Below are positions 12,199 through 24,400 of a DNA stretch of 64,000 nt, in pieces. The notes under the pieces are model-generated. The model was not told where the DNA came from. It saw nothing but the letters and a program-made list of their open reading frames with translations, and did no database searches. The position numbers and the translations under genes are program-made. The first letter of the stretch is position 1, and every line of letters begins with the position of its first letter. This DNA is from Formicarius rufipectus (Eukaryota; Chordata; Aves; Passeriformes; Formicariidae): contig VXAU01004384.1 of the NCBI GenBank assembly GCA_013399695.1, positions 482,019-546,018 on the forward strand, written 5' to 3'.

Positions 12199-13420
12199 TT
12201 GACAATTGCCTGTATTTTCCTGCCTACCAGAGACCCATGAGGTTCTTTCCTGTTTGTTGCAGACAAATTTATTAATCTCGGTTGAGATTTTAGTCAGCTT
12301 TTTATATGCTAAAAGAAAAACTACCACATTGTTGTTAGCAAATACAATCACCCAAACCCATTGACCTCTAGAACAATGCCAGGTTTAGCCCCAGTGGCTC
12401 GGTCCCTGTAGCTGCTTGGCAGGGCTGGGTGTCCCTGGCTGATGGTGCATGCTGTACCTCCGATGTGTACTGGCACAGTGTGAGACAGAAGTGAGCACTG
12501 CTCCCCTGTTGCAAAGTCACTCTTTATCCTCGTTTTCCTGTCATATTAGCAGCGTTGTAAGCAGAAATACTTGAAACTACAAAGCGTGTTTCTTAAATCA
12601 GTTTTAACTGAAACTGCAGCCACTAATGGTAATTTTTTATGTATTGCATGTCACTACAAGGAAACTGAGAATGTTTCTGAACCTTCAACAGCAGTCTTCC
12701 TGTAAATGTGAGATTCTTTTAAATTTAACCGTAAGGTAATTCAGAACTTCCTGGCTTTATTGTGCTCACTAGGGGGATAATTGCTGTTATCATTTAACTG
12801 CTTTTATGTACAAATTCCTGATACAAACTCATTCTTGTTTACAGTTTTATACATGAGTAATGGAAAATTTTTACCTGAAAATTTGGTCTATCTTGAGAAC
12901 CAGCGAAAACTACCGAACAGTTTAAAACAGTACATGTATTTATGACCAACCCACAGTATCCTTTTGAAAACCACAATTTTTATTAACCGTTATTAAACAT
13001 AAGATCTGTCATAGAAAATTGTTCCTTAATGAACAGAGTTCTGTGATGGAGAGCAGTTTGAGGTTTAATACATGACAGTATTGTTCTGAGGGGAACTTTG
13101 GTACTTTTAGGTCAACTCTTGAAGTAATTTGTATAGAAAAAAATAGCTTAATGCTGTTCTTGCCTCTAATTAAGTGAAAATGGCATTCTTTCACACAACT
13201 GCTTTATTTATCAGGGTATGAATTATGAGATAAGAAGCAAAAATTCATTGTAAGCTGAGGAACAAAGTGCATGAGCCTTTACAAGTAGCTTTGTCTTACC
13301 TAAATGACTCTAACAGCACAGTTAATCTCCACTCAACAGCAGCTCTCCATCATTTAATTGAAACATTCTATAGTAAGAAAATGTCTTTCAATAAGAACCA
13401 CAGGTTACTTCATTCACCTC

Positions 13421-13907
13421 TGGGGTCCTCAGCACAGGGAAGGTACATGCTTGTTGGAGCTAGTCCAGAGGAGGGTCGCAAACATGATCAGAGGGCTGGA
13501 GCACTTCTCGTGAGGAAGGGCTGAGAGATTGGGCTTTGTTCAGCCTGGAAAAGAGAAGGCTCTGGGGAGACCTCATTGCATTCTTTCAGCATTTGAAGGG
13601 GACCTGTAAGGAGGATGAGGACAAACTGTTTAGCAGGGCCTGTTGTGATAGGACAGGTGGCAATGGTTTTAAATGGAAATAGAGTAGAATGAATAAGACG
13701 TTTTTTTACCATGAAAGTGGTGAAACTGTAGAACAGTTTGCCCAGAATGGCAGTGGATGCCCCATCTCCAAAAACATCCAAGGTCAAGTTGGATGGATCT
13801 CTGAGCAGTCTAGATGACCTGGCTCATTGCAGGGGAGTTGGACTGGATGACCTTTAAAGGTCCCTTCGAACCCAAACCATTGTGTGATTGTATGATTATG
13901 CAATTTA
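13421..13907 (+). mobile_element. CR1 LINE 3' fragment (5'-truncated), sense
   Basis: The stretch follows the 3' end of an avian CR1 element closely. It contains GTCCAGAGGAGGGTCGC, then GATCAGAGGGCTGGAGCA, then GTTCAGCCTGGAAAAGAGAA, later GTTGGACTGGATGACCTTTA and finally the terminal ATTGTGTGATTGTATGATT tail. CR1 lacks a poly-A tail and ends in short ATTCTATGATT-like repeats, as here. The reverse-transcriptase C-terminal frame is broken by stops and small indels, so this is a dead 5'-truncated copy, which is the usual state. It is much less diverged than the relics near 9.6 and 17 kb. Confidence 0.9.
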
Positions 13908-14079
13908 GTGCGTGCACCTCTTTTCCTTGAAACTGGGGGAGCATGCCTTTGCTTCCTCTGTGTTTCTTTGAAGTTATGATGGAGTCCATCATGAGCAAGG
14001 TGTGACCCTTACAACAGCCAGGGATGAAAAGAAATCTTATTTTTCATTTTGTTTCTGCACCCATAGTGTCCCGGATAGC

Positions 14080-14460
14080 AATTCCATGCAGGATGCACTT
14101 GCAAAAGAGCGCTCCTTCCTTTCTAGCGTATTACAACAAGACACCAATGCAAAGCTGATATTTTTAATATCCCTCTCATGACCGTCTGTGGTCGTTTTGT
14201 TTGCCAGAGGTGTCGCAGGGCCAGAGAGAGCCCCGGGCTGGGTGGGTGCCTTGCGTGGAGCCGGGGGTGGTGTTTAGCCTCTAGAGGGTGCGCTTTGATC
14301 CCTCTTGATCACACAACAACTTGCTGTGACAAAAGCGACGAGCGGGCGAGCGCAGCCACTTATGCATGAGCAGCAACATCACACGGCAGCGCACACTGCT
14401 GAGGCGAGGCTCTCAGCTTATGTAATAAACCATTTCAGTTTCTGTGAGCTCTGCAGAGAT
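14080..14460. promoter_or_regulatory. Candidate regulatory element, locally GC-rich with CpGs
   Basis: An otherwise AT-rich region holds about 380 bp with clearly more GC and several CpG dinucleotides (for example GCGACGAGCGGGCGAGCGC near 14,334). It includes GCTTATGTAATAAACC and ACTTATGCATGAG, which resemble HOX/CDX and POU-type sites. No open frame of note spans it. It could be an enhancer or the first exon of an unannotated non-coding transcript; neither is demonstrable here. Confidence 0.3.
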
Positions 14461-14930
14461 GGAACCTGCCTCTTTTTTTTTTTTTTCCTTTCTCACTGAA
14501 TTGGGTGTTAGGTATTCAATCAGCATTCAGATTTATGCTTTAGATGCTCATGAAAGAGGATGCTTTCCCTCACGTGCCTGTCAGCAGTGATGCTGGCATG
14601 CAGGTTTTTATATTTTTGGAGTTATTTTCTGAAAAGATTCACACAAACATCCTGCCACATAAACAAATCTGTGGAGATCTGAAGAGTTAAGAGATTTGCA
14701 GTATAAGGTTTTATTTTACCTTTTGACTTCCTCATAAATCCATCTTTTTTTTTTTTTTTTTTTTAATATGAAAGGTGTCTTCAGGAGCACAGCTTATCAT
14801 TTTCTTTTTATATATGTGTGCTTTAAAATGTAGTCTAAATATGCCCGGTGAAAATAGAATTCAGGATCTAGTAATACAGTTGCATTCAAGAGAGAATAAA
14901 AGGCTTGTATTGCTACATCTGATTCAAAAC
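14461..14930. other. Intergenic DNA with two poly-T tracts
   Basis: T tracts lie at about 14,472-14,486 and 14,745-14,764 (20 T). No target-site duplication or retrotransposon body could be tied to either tract. No gene is seen. Confidence 0.5.
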
Positions 14931-15560
14931 AATGGCTTAATTGGCCAGGAAAATGTAGTTATCAGATGATAAAGATATGAAGTCAAGGGCAAGATCTGCC
15001 TGAAAACAAGCTTTTTCCTGCCTAAAATTAGGCAAAGTTAATAGGTTAAATTTTGTTTATTGAATAAGAGAACCCAAAGTTGATTGATATAGTAATTTCA
15101 GTGTTTGCTATGGCAAATATTTAGCTCATTATCAGTTTTAATAGCATTTTGCAGAACAAGCCTTTTCTTGACATGCAGAAAATACTATTAAATTTCCCTA
15201 CATAGATACATTGTTATGACATGCAATAACTACTTGAATATAAAGGGGATTAATAATTTAAAAGGTGTTAACAAATTAGGGCCATCATTAAAAATAGACT
15301 TTGAACCATTTTGTAGAAAAATCAGATTGAGGTAATGCTCCGCTCTTATGATAAAGAATTACAGCATTAATTCTGCAAAGTGAACTTATTGCTCCTATTC
15401 GTCTCCAAAACCCTGGAGCATTAAAAGACAGGAAGAATGAAATGATCACTGCGTTTTTTCAGGCACAACAGCTCTAATATTTCCATCACAGTTTCACAGC
15501 TCAGCTTGCATGGTTGTGCTAGAGGAAAAACCCATAAACGTCACGCTTCCCTTTGTTTTG
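14931..15560. promoter_or_regulatory. Candidate conserved non-coding element
   Basis: This is unique, repeat-free, AT-rich DNA with many ordered developmental-type cores: GTTGATTGATATAG, CCATCATTAAAAATAG, TTACAGCATTAATTC and GTTAATAGGTTAA. There are few homopolymers. Stops are frequent in all frames. The texture resembles vertebrate conserved enhancers, but alignment would be needed. Confidence is low. Confidence 0.25.
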
Positions 15561-16879
15561 TTTTTGCTGCTCTTATGAAATCGGGTCGAATTTTTTCAGA
15601 CAGTTTATATTAATATACTGAGAATTTTGCTTGTACAGCATCTGTGCAGAGTATAAAGCAAACATTTCTTCTATGTAGAAGCTTGATTCTTTTCTTGGAT
15701 TTAAATGTAATCCCCGGGTTTCTTTTGCGTTTTGTTTTTCCTTTCTTGCAACAATTGATGACCAGAGGCATTTCAAGGTTGAATTCTTGTTGCTTTGCAA
15801 ATTATTAATTTGTTTTCTTTCCAACTTGAGATAAACAGAAATAAGAACACTTTTGAAGCCTTTTTTTTTCATTGTTTTCATGTTGCATCCATGAAACATG
15901 CAGCAAAATGAATCAATTTTTTTTTTGTGTAAGTGTATTAGGAAATACATTCGTGATTCTCCCTCATGTGAGCAATCCCTGCCCATATGAATAGTTTTAT
16001 TGCAGTGAGGGTCAAATGTGGACCCTTATTCTAGAAATAGCTCAGCTGAAAGATTTAAGCAAGCTTTAAAAGGCTGACCTTTAGTTATTGCTCATTTGCT
16101 TGTTAGTTTCTTTTCAGACGCAAATTAGAGAAGAAAAAAAAATCATTTGAGATTTCAGTAATAAATTTCACATTTGAAAGACAGCGATACCAGGAGTTCT
16201 TAGGCCCCAAAGGCAGTCAAGTATTTGTTTACCCCTTCTCTCTCATTTTCACTTGCCACGGTAGTCATGTCTCTTCACAGTATTTCCATCTCATCCCCCT
16301 TCCTGAGTTTTCCCTCCCCTTCTCCTTGCACTTTCTGAGACCACAGAACCCAGATGGTGCCCTCCCTGTTGCCAGGCCCTGGGGAAGCTGTTTCTGTTAT
16401 ACCCACCTCTCAATAGCTGTACTGAGAGACATGCCAAAAGTCCAGTGCTGAGATATGTTTAGTTTTGATATTATTTTCTTTCCAGTAAATTTGTTTGTGA
16501 GAACAGATTTTTATGTGTAAATTCAAGTCCCCAGTATTGGCAGTGGTGCAGCATCGAGTTTAAATAAAACAATGAGTTTCCAGTCATCTGGCTGTGATTT
16601 TAGCAGAGTCAGATGTTGTTAAAGCACCAATCAATAAATGGTTAAAGCATTGTTTATATAGCACCTCTATTTCTGCTAATACTGAAAAATTCATAACACC
16701 ATGACATTTTTCAGGCAGAAGTGCATATCTCGGTGCAGACAAAAAGTACATCTCCTTTTATATACCAATATATAGTTTTTTGGGGTTTTTTTAATTACAC
16801 AGAATGAAGTACAATGGAGAAAGTAGAACATGTAGCAGAGGAGAAAAGATTCGTGTTCTGATAAAGTATGAAATAAGAG
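15561..16879. other. Intergenic DNA, no supported gene
   Basis: A 137-codon open frame on the minus strand (15,573-15,986) is rather long for AT-rich DNA. However, it has no recognisable domain, a lysine- and asparagine-rich composition dictated by base content, and no splice or promoter context, so I do not call it a gene. The remainder is AT-rich unique sequence. Confidence 0.5.
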
Positions 16880-18480
16880 TAGCTATGGTAGAGATACAGT
16901 TAACAAAGGACATCAAGGATAACAAACTATTAGTACATTATTAGCCGGAGGAAGATCAAGGAGAGTATTAGTCTGCTCTACGACAGAGGGGAGAAACTCT
17001 TAATAGATGACCTAGGGGAGGCCAATGTGCTTTAATGCTTTTTTTTGCTTTAATCTTCACTGAAAAGGTCAGCTGGGATCATGTGGCAAACAGAGTTTAT
17101 ATCTGCCACAAAAAAGGGCAAGATCCAAGGCTAGAACTAGGGAAAGTAGGCTAGAGAGTACTTAGAGGAGTTAGATCTTCAAATCAGATGGGCCTCGGAA
17201 ACTTCATCCTACAGTCTTTAAAAAAACTGGCTGGAACAGTCTTGAGATCGTTAGCCATTTTTGAGAACATAGGGAGGTCAAGTCAGGTTCCAGAGCAGTG
17301 GAAAAAGACAAACCTGGCTTGTTTTTAGAAAGGGAAAAAGGAGGAGCCACCAAGGAATTTCAGATAGATCAGCTTAAGATCTTGTCTTGGAAAAATACCA
17401 GGACATAACAATCAGGTGTTGAACAGATACCTAGGCAAAAACAAGGAAATGTGCAACAGCCAAAATGGATTTACTAAACCCAATTGTCAATAATTAACAA
17501 GCAATTGGACTTCTGGGCAAAGAAGTTAAAATAAGGGGAATATATATGATATAGTCTGTCTGAAGCTTTTGATATAGTGTTATATGCAGCATTAATAAGC
17601 AAGTAAGGAAGCCTGAACTACATGAATCTACTATCAAGTGGGTGAATAATGATTATTAAAAGAACTCCTGACCATTAAAAGCTTATCAGTGGCTGTTGTT
17701 AGAAATGGAAAGCTGTTTAATATGCTATTCTACAGGAATCTGATGCCGTGTTATCTTGTATTTTCATTCCTTATCTGGAGACTGGCATAGTGAGTATTCT
17801 TACTACATTTGAAGGGAACACAGACTAGGGAAGGAACATAAGTGTTCTGTGTATAGTGCTGCAATTCTAAAGGATCTTGACACATTGAGAAACACATGTC
17901 ATGTTCTCAGCATTAGTGTGTGTGTGTGAGTATATGTAATGAGGAGTAATCAAGTGCATTCCTACAGAATACCATTTCTGTAGGTGGGGGTGGGGGAATC
18001 AAGACCTCCAGTAAATCACAAGCTGAATCAACAGTGTTGATTGAAATCTGCAAGCATCTTACTAGGATATTAAAAAAGCATGACTCATGAAGTAATCCTT
18101 CTGTTCTACTCGACCCCAGTAAAGTCTCAACTTAGCATTGTAGCAGTGCTGGGTATGATGCTTTATGAAGTATGCAGACAAGTTGGAGATGGTGGAAAAA
18201 GGACAAAAAGGAGCCAAAAATCATGAACAAAAGAAAAGGTTCATTTAATGGTAAATTTTCAGCTCCTGTGCCTACAGAAGAGACACAGGGAAGACAAAAT
18301 AGCACATGTAGAATTTGAAGAGGGGAAGAAAATAAATAATGATCTTTTCTCTTTGTCTGTGATAGTTTGAACTAAAAGTAGTGGTCTGAAAAACTGCAGT
18401 TAATGGAAGGATGCTTCTAATTAGTCACTGGAAAAAACTTGACAACTCATTGAGGAATGGACTATGTGATGTCCATTGTA
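16880..18480 (+). mobile_element. Ancient, long CR1-class LINE relic spanning ORF2 reverse transcriptase to 3' region
   Basis: Although badly eroded, the order of phrases follows the ORF2 of old amniote CR1 elements. ACAAAGGACATCAAGGATAAC (about 16,895) comes first, then GTGCTTTAATGCTTTTTTTTG, then TCTTCACTGAAAAGGTCAGC. Next are CAGAGCAGTGGAAAAAGAC, an AAAGGGAAAAAGGAGGAGCC segment and a decayed YRPISL-like region. Downstream are the GTATTCTTACTACATTTG region and finally ACAAGTTGGAGATGGTGGAA followed by GCCTACAGAAGAGACACAG. Stops and indels abound, so nothing is translatable. Length (about 1.6 kb) is unusual, since most avian CR1 copies are a few hundred bp. A short GT run (17,916-17,928) and unmatched stretches suggest later insertions. 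The edges are approximate. Confidence 0.65.
17916..17928. repeat. (GT)n short microsatellite
   Basis: About six GT units lie inside the ancient CR1 relic and presumably arose after its insertion. Confidence 0.8.
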
Positions 18481-21400
18481 GACATATTTTCCAATGGTTT
18501 ATGAGTTGCCATTATGATGAGACTGATTTATATATATATTTGTTCATTCATATCAGAATGTAGGCAGCAGCATTCCCAATGTGCTGTAATGCTGGAGATA
18601 AACCTGTGAAAGAGGAAGTTTGAGTAAATAATTTCATTTCTCTGTGCCTCAGTTTGCCCACCTGTGAAATCAGCTTTAGGAGGCTGGTATTTTTTTTGTA
18701 AAACAGCATTCCAAAACACTTTGTGCCTTAAGAATGTTTAAAGATATTCCTTGCCCACCCCAGATCAACCCCTCATCCTTTCCTTCCTGGAAGCTCTCCT
18801 GTTCTTTCTTTTCTTCTTATCTGTTCCATTCTCCTCCACAGAAACGATTTCAAGGCTACCAAAATATTGAATCTTATCATCCTGATAATTCTGATAGCAG
18901 CAATATTAATTTTTGCTGATTGTTGAAAAGCCTGGAATCACCTTCCTATTCAGGTTTAATGGGAGGGAGGGCTATGAAGACTGAGAGTGAAATTCACTTA
19001 CGGGAGCAAAGCTCATAGCTGCAGTTTGTACTCTTCCCTCCTTCCACTGCCTGATTCTACTCTCTGTCTAGAATAACAAACGAGCCCTTTCATCCTGCTT
19101 GAGCAGCCACTGCCATATGTCTTTGTCTACTTTCCAGCCCAGGACCATTTTGTCTCTTCCTATTATCAGGTTCTGGACTGCCAGGACTACAAGTAGTCAA
19201 TGCAATCCTTTGCATTTTCAGCTTTTGTCTCAGTGTTTCCTTCCAGCACATCATCTCTTGGGGCTTGAGCTGCATACATGACCTCACGTCAAGCTGCTCT
19301 TAATAGGACTTTAATGAACGTGCTAATGAACAAGGGGCACGTTTTTTGCTAATTTTTTGGGGTTTCTATCCTCAGGTGCATTTTCAGATGCAAATGGTTC
19401 AGGTGAAGAGAACATGTGTATCTTATATTTGTAACTACCCTTTTGCTGTTCCTTGGGCTACATACCCAAAATCTGGCAAGCCTGTCTTAAGGGAACAGCA
19501 GCACATGGTGCCTTCAGCATCCCTTCTGCATAAAACTTTTGGGAGCTGACATTGGCAACTTGGGCTGGAAAGGGTGAGAGGCTAGAGTGTCTTGCAGCAA
19601 TTTGGTATATTCCTCAGGGAGGTTTTCACATGGACAGTTTGATTGCAATCAGATAGGAAGCTATAGGTACTTGAATGTATATGTGCATATGTTGGTAGAC
19701 ATGCTTTTTTTCTGCAAATGCAGAAAAATTTCCACCATATGAGAGAGACGTGCAATTACTTTGCATTCTTGGAAGGCTTTCTAGGACATCTTAGTGCGTG
19801 GTCCTCATATTGTGAGGAATACTGAAGTTCCTAACCCTTGTGTGGGAGTTATTTATGGAAACTGAGTATACATCCCTGGTAGTTGAGATGAATGTTGGGG
19901 AGGGGTTTCAGTGCAAATCATTCGGGAGAGCAGAGCACAGAACCTGTCTAGGAAGCACTGAGAGCAACTTACAAGTGGTAGTGTTAGGATCTAGAGTAGC
20001 TGATCAGTAAGAATTTGGGGTGGATGTTATTTCCTACTTTATTTTCTTACTTCATTTTATGAAACTTCCTTTCTTCTCCATGGGCAAGTCAGTCTTGTCT
20101 TGATCTGTTTTCCAAATAATGCTCTGTATAATTACTTTTATGAAGCTACTTCAAGGTAAAACGTTCTGGTATATCCATTTTGGAGTCCTAGAACTTCTGG
20201 TAATCAGCATCCAAAGACAACCACATACTGTAACTGAAATGTCTGTCTCTGCCAGCTGGTATCATTTTCTCATTCAACATTTTCTATGCACTCATGAGAT
20301 TGTTTCTCTTGCTGCCGAGTCTTCTGATATAGTATGATTGTCATTAAAATTTATTTTTCAATTTAAAAATGTTTTCATGTTCATTCAACTTTAGGCATGG
20401 GTAACTAACAAGTAAGATGAATTTCACAGAAATTCTGTTGGGTCTGTAGTGTTTTCTCCATCTACTCAACATTAACCCAAAAAAATTAGGGTTTTTGAAG
20501 GTAGGGTAAGCAAACAGAAAATTGGGGCATGGGGGTGTACATTGTAAAATATTAAAATCTGTGAGCATTTTTTCATGTCTTTTGGCCTCTAGAAATTACA
20601 AATATTTATAGATTTGAAATTCAGACAGCTATTTGAAAAATGAATTGTGTGCAGTACTTTAAGGTTATACTGTATCATTTCAGCAGTTTCCTACAAGCGA
20701 TTAAACTATTTGCTTACATTTTGGAGGAAGAAGAGAAAGAGAAAAGGGCTGCAGAATGATGGAAGTTTTTTCAGAGTCTGACTTAATAAATGTGACGATC
20801 AAATATGAGGATTTTTGGAAACAGACATAAGCGACACTAGCCTGGAGGCTGAACTTAATGTCAAAGAGGGTGTTCATGCAAAGCAAAACAGTGTATCTAG
20901 TAAACTAGAGAAATATCGTCTTCGGAGGAAAAAATCTCTGAAGATTTTATGCCACTTTTAACAGACAACAACAAAAAAAGGCCTAGCTGTACCTCAGGAT
21001 ATGATCGGTCTTTTTGAACTGAATTTGTTCAGTGCTTTTTTGTTCTTCAGTGCTGTCTGTGAGCATTCCCTGTCTCAGTCATGAGGTTCAGAGTTTGGCA
21101 GTTTTATTTCTTTGTTATATTTTCGTCATGTGAGATAAAAAGTCAAGGATGAGTGATATAATGGAAACAAATGTTACCTGTGTCTGAGTGGGAGAAAAAA
21201 GCCCTCAGTTACACTGAATCCGTGCTCTTATTCTTTCATAAAATTGTTTGAAATTTTTTGAAAATGATAGGTGATTTTTTTTTTCCTTTCGCTCAGCCAA
21301 ACTGTTTCTCTACAGAAGTGGAGTTCACTAGCCACCTTAGGAAAAACATTTCTTAGGACAGCTTAGGTTGAGACTATTATAGGTATGATCTGTTCAGACT

Positions 21401-24400
21401 CTGTAGGAGGGTATGAAGGCTGCATCACTCTCGAGTAGCCCCTGGAGGTTAGCTTGGAGCAGCAGTACAGCTTTGGAGAGAGCTGTCAGCCCTCTGGGCT
21501 ACAGGGATGTGCTGGTTTTAATAAGTACATTGCACAAGACAGTACCTATGGGCTAAAGTGCATTTTCTCACAAGAAAGTCTTTTTTAAAAATAGTGATTA
21601 ATAAAGTCTAAAACTGCACAATTTTGAGAAATATGGTGCATTCTAAACCCCAATCAGTCCTAGCTGTTTGAAATGTGAACAGACCCTAAACAAAATACGT
21701 TGTACAGATGGGCAGTTTGGTTATCCCTTGCTCAGCAATTTGAATTTGAGCTCTGTTTGTTTCTACCAATTGTGAAGGAGGTGGTTAGAGATATGAAGAT
21801 TACTTAATTTCATTCAATAGTGGCCCTTCAGCTAAATAATATTTAATTTGATTGGTCATGCATTTTGGTGGGGGAGGAATCGAGACAGCACCCTAGTTAA
21901 AGAATAAGGACTATCAATAGGTATGCATTTTCTAGATATCACAGTGCCATATATCTTCCAATAAATTGCTTTTCAGAATGTGGAATGCAGCAGATTTTGA
22001 GGGTATTGTGTGTAATATGTATTTTCGTTTCTGTCTTTAGTATGTGGTTATGGCAAGTGCTTCATAACATATGTTTTATTCAAGTTTAGCTACTTATGCT
22101 CTTTGGTTAGTTACTGGAATATTAGTCTTTTTTTTATTAGATGCATATTAAGTAGCACATCAAAAAGTGACTCCAAAATTAAAATTGAGCATTATGTTAT
22201 GAACGTATTTAAACAAAACTCACATTTTCACTACTAGCAATTGAGTGAGCTAAATCAGACAATGCTTTAAATGTGAAATGATGTGACAGAGTCCCTTGTA
22301 TTTTCTTTTACATATTTTTCATTTTTATAACGTCTTGTAAGTCTGGTGTTCATAGACATGATTCACTGACTTGCTTATGGAATTTGGGCAGTTGCAATCA
22401 AAACGTCCTGCAGAACCTCACTGATGAACTAGTCTAAAATGAAACCATGAGATTGCCTAGTTTTTTATTTACAAAGTAATGCATGTCTGCCAGAAATGAA
22501 GGATGAGGTTCTGGTTGTCCTGAAGTTTTTACGAGTGGGAGATTATACGGACATATATGGTAGTGATGAACAGAGATCAGAGAGACCAGAACATCAAGGG
22601 GAAGGAGAAATGGGAATTAAGAGATCAAAGATTGTAGAGAAACTGGAGGGAGAGTTGGCTTTGTCTTTGCTGCCAAAAAAGGTGTGTTTTTTTGTAGTGA
22701 AAATACTAACAGTAGAGTTAGTTATTTTGCTGTAGAAGACAACAAAAGCCCTGTAGTTTTACTGTGACGTGGCTGAACAAGTTCAACTGCAGGAGTGGAC
22801 GATAACAAACCTGTCCTTTGTCTCACTTTGTACTTAACAGTAAGATAATTTTAAATGGATGAACAGTGGAAATAATTGCTCTGAATGTCTCTGCTTTATT
22901 TCATTAAACACTATTCAGAGAGGAAAAGCATAATGATGAAGAGCAACCTAAACTGGACAAAAATGACAAAGTCTGATTTTCATACTATGCAACATTTGAC
23001 ACCCCAGGAAGGAGTCAGACTACCAGAACAGGACAAAAAGGGTAATATCTGGAGAGGATGAGGCACGGAGGATTATGCACTATGAGAGAGCAATTTATTT
23101 CTCTCTTTGCCACCGATTTGCTTTGTAAACATTGAAAACTCACCTTTTCTCTCTGATACCTCATTTTTTCATGTTTCTTCAGTAATCACAGAAAAGCACA
23201 GCTATTCATTAATTCTTCTTCTAATCTTTCATTATTCAAGAAAAGAGCTCACCAAAACCTAAGGTCATAGCTCTTCAACACTGGCTATTTATAATTAGGT
23301 CGTGAAAGCCATACCTAAATATTTAAAGCAGTTTGAGATGTTGATTATCCAGAACTCCCAATGGAAATATGCACTTTATTTATAAGAAGGCTAGGGAGAG
23401 AAGGAAATTTGTGTAATTTTGGAAGTTTTGAAAGCGTATATTAGAAAACTGTCTATCCAAAATGATTCAGGTACAGTTGATTGTGATTCTGAACAAAAGT
23501 ATTATTCCAGGAACCTTTTTTTAATATCTTTCACTTCTTGTACTTCAAGTCAAAGATGTGGAATTAAGTGCCTAAATGTAGCACTCCCATTTTAAAACTA
23601 CTTTCTACAAGTTATAGCTTTTATATATTTTCTCAAATAAAATTAACTGAGAATTTTGGGAAACTTGTCCACCATTTCCCCCGTGTCATCAGTAGTAGAC
23701 AAAACTTTGCCAGAAATCTTTGTATACAGAAGAACCAGTGAGAGCACTCTTATCCTGGGCCATATACTGAGTTTCCTTTACCACAGAATTTTCTGTGGAA
23801 GGAATTTGCACAATATGAGTATTTGTGTGATGCCAAATCCTGCAAAAGCAGAATTTCTCATGCTTGAGTCACATTGAAAACAGTTTGGAAAATTACTTTA
23901 GTTCAGTTAAATTTTCATCTACAAACGTGTACTGGAAGCCAACATATCTATCACCCGGTTCTCTTTACTTTGTGGAGAGTGTGATATATAATTCTCATTT
24001 TTAGTACCTGAAACTGATTGAGAAAAATTTCCTTAAGCCTAAAATTAAAAAGCAATAGGAGTACATCCAAATTGTAATAACTTCATTTTCTGGTCTTCAG
24101 GATAGACCTCATAGCAGTATCCTCTTAAATTCACAGGGAAAAAAAATGGTTTTTTATAGAGTAAATTTTCCTCTGGGATTATGTGCTTGTGTCGACTGCC
24201 TACCTTATTGAGGGACTTGATTCTTTGTTTAGTATAAGTAGCATTGGGATCACAATAAAAGAGAAGGCTGGCCTCCTTTGCTGTCTGCAGACTAGATTGC
24301 CTTAAGAGACATTGAGACCAGTAGAGAAAAAAGAAATTACACTGATCCAATAGATATACTGCTGAGAGGTTTCTATTATATTCTTACCTCAGACATTGTA

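Larger units (their letters stand above)
9926..13420. other. AT-rich intergenic DNA, no gene seen
   Basis: No exon or interspersed repeat is recognised. The stretch contains an AT palindrome at 10,097-10,122, a hairpin at 11,544-11,566 and a GATA microsatellite at 12,170-12,189. A slightly GC-richer unique patch at about 12,360-12,560 has no recognisable content. Confidence 0.55.

Noticed and set aside
13860..13875. CTTCGAACCC as an inverted tRNA B-box
   Set aside because: It lies in the CR1 3' end, where the normal sequence is CTTCCAACCC; it is a point change in the repeat.
14745..14764. 20-T tract as the tail of a minus-strand retroposon or processed pseudogene
   Set aside because: No target-site duplication and no recognisable body upstream or downstream.
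15573..15986. 137-codon minus-strand frame in AT-rich DNA
   Set aside because: It is longer than expected by chance, but Lys/Asn/Ser-rich without any motif and with no promoter or splice context. Kept only as a note.
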